From positions 1 to 5,439 of the forward strand of contig CALISX010000053.1 of assembly GCA_938041725.1 (NCBI GenBank): DNA of 5,439 bases, given 5' to 3'. The stretch's first letter is position 1. Each line of letters starts with the position of its first letter. A model generated the notes under the pieces. That model was not told the DNA's origin, did no database searches, and saw only the letters and a program-made list of their open reading frames with translations. Shown in pieces: positions 4,764-5,439 of the stretch. This DNA is from an uncultured Lachnoanaerobaculum sp. Lineage in GTDB: Bacteria > Bacillota > Clostridia > Lachnospirales > Lachnospiraceae. Both the position numbers and the translations under genes were made by a program.

Positions 4764-5439
4764 TTATTTTTCAAACATATTTAGTCTTCCACCCAGTATT
4801 TTCATTTCTTTAGCATTATTTTTCTCTAAACCTTTATAAATATCATTTATCAAACTATCTCTTTCTTTAATTGTATCACCTTTATCATCTTCTTGTAAAT
4901 TATTATCCAATCCTCTTGCTTTACGATATTCTTCAATCTCTTTATCTAGTTTTTCGCTATCGTAATAAGCTGCACTTGAACATTTACAAAACGGATGCAT
5001 AGGATAATAATTTACACCTACTTCTCTATCTTTAATCTTAAAATGTTGTCCATCAAGATGCTTACATATATCACATGCTGTAGGTTCAGAGATGTACACA
5101 TATTCCTCATATCCAGCTTGCCCCATGCTGTCTATCTGAACATCTCCTTGAACTCGTGCCGCTTCAGTCACTAACAGTCTTTTAGCTTCGTAAACTCCTA
5201 CATCAAATTGTTTTCTAAGTCTTCCTACTAATTCAGTTGAGTTTCCACCTTGAATAATAGAACGTCTTAACATTACCTCAATAGTATTCATTAAAGCTTT
5301 TTGGTTAGTCCACAATATTTTACTAAAGTTACCATATTTATAATCACTATTCACAATAGCTTTAATACCTTCTTTGCTGTATCTCAATTCAGTATCAAGT
5401 ATTCCAGCCTGTCTAGCATATTCTGTCTTACCTAACTTC
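4764..5439 (-). CDS. Phage minor head protein, Mu F/SPP1 gp7 family, C-terminal part, cut by window edge
   Basis: Proteins of this family sit near the portal in the phage head and take part in head assembly or DNA ejection. Seen: 224 residues to a TAA at 4764-4766. The frame stays open to the right edge (first codons KLGKTEYARQAGILDTE), so the true start is outside; the TTG at 5385-5387 is not a likely start. The family core is clear: TEAARVQGDVQIDSMGQAGY (91-110), then YISEPTACDICKHLDGQHF with Cys 122 and 125, then YPMHPFCKC with His 148 and Cys 151 and 153. This Cys/His pattern suggests a metal site. About 70 charged residues follow the domain, shorter than the toxin domains found on some Mu F proteins. 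Downstream there are no scaffold or capsid genes, which normally follow. This points to a decayed prophage or mobile element end. Confidence 0.88.
   Translation of the reverse strand, partial: KLGKTEYARQAGILDTELRYSKEGIKAIVNSDYKYGNFSKILWTNQKALMNTIEVMLRRSIIQGGNSTELVGRLRKQFDVGVYEAKRLLVTEAARVQGDVQIDSMGQAGYEEYVYISEPTACDICKHLDGQHFKIKDREVGVNYYPMHPFCKCSSAAYYDSEKLDKEIEEYRKARGLDNNLQEDDKGDTIKERDSLINDIYKGLEKNNAKEMKILGGRLNMFEK

Noticed and set aside
1..5439. CRISPR array, tRNA, rRNA or insertion sequence
   Set aside because: No regularly spaced repeats, no cloverleaf, no rRNA-like stretch and no transposase were seen on either strand.

Overview
The window looks like chromosomal DNA from a Gram-positive, low-to-mid GC anaerobe of the Clostridia, most likely a Lachnospiraceae-like gut bacterium. 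The grounds are strong AAGGAG/AGGAGG ribosome binding sites, consensus sigma-A-type promoters with 17-bp spacers, the rpsO-pnp gene pair, a secreted lipoprotein with a YARHG domain and a Gram-positive-type phage head protein. The placement is an inference from style, not from a database match.

Left part (1-1200, read leftward): the 5' end of pnp (PNPase) runs off the left edge. It is preceded by a structured spacer of about 300 nt and by rpsO (ribosomal protein S15). rpsO has a near-consensus promoter at 1167-1195 and a leader of about 105 nt in which a stem directly abuts the Shine-Dalgarno. pnp has no convincing promoter of its own, so it is probably co-transcribed with rpsO. The spacer holds four hairpins, including one long one that may serve as an RNA-processing or autoregulatory site.

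Middle (1200-3860): a second near-consensus promoter (1292-1320) diverges from that of rpsO and drives a membrane-anchored Ntn-type linear amide C-N hydrolase (1368-2567). It converges on a leftward lipoprotein gene (2635-3858) that has a lipobox, a long charged Ser/Arg/Glu-rich linker and a YARHG domain. A 15-bp GC-rich hairpin lies between the two stop codons and probably acts as a bidirectional terminator. Both products are predicted to act outside the cytoplasmic membrane, but nothing in the sequence links them functionally.

Right part (4030-5439): base composition becomes visibly AT-rich. A GNAT acetyltransferase (leftward, own TTGATT/TATAAT promoter) is followed by about 280 bp of very AT-rich spacer holding only a 10-codon mini-ORF and small palindromes. 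Then comes the C-terminal part of a phage Mu F/SPP1 gp7-type minor head protein that enters from the right edge. No capsid or scaffold genes follow it in its direction of transcription, so this is probably the ragged end of a decayed prophage or other mobile element beside the core genome.

I found no tRNA, rRNA, CRISPR array, insertion sequence or complete new system. The most worthwhile leads are the structured rpsO/pnp RNA region, the anchored hydrolase, the YARHG lipoprotein and the orphan phage gene.
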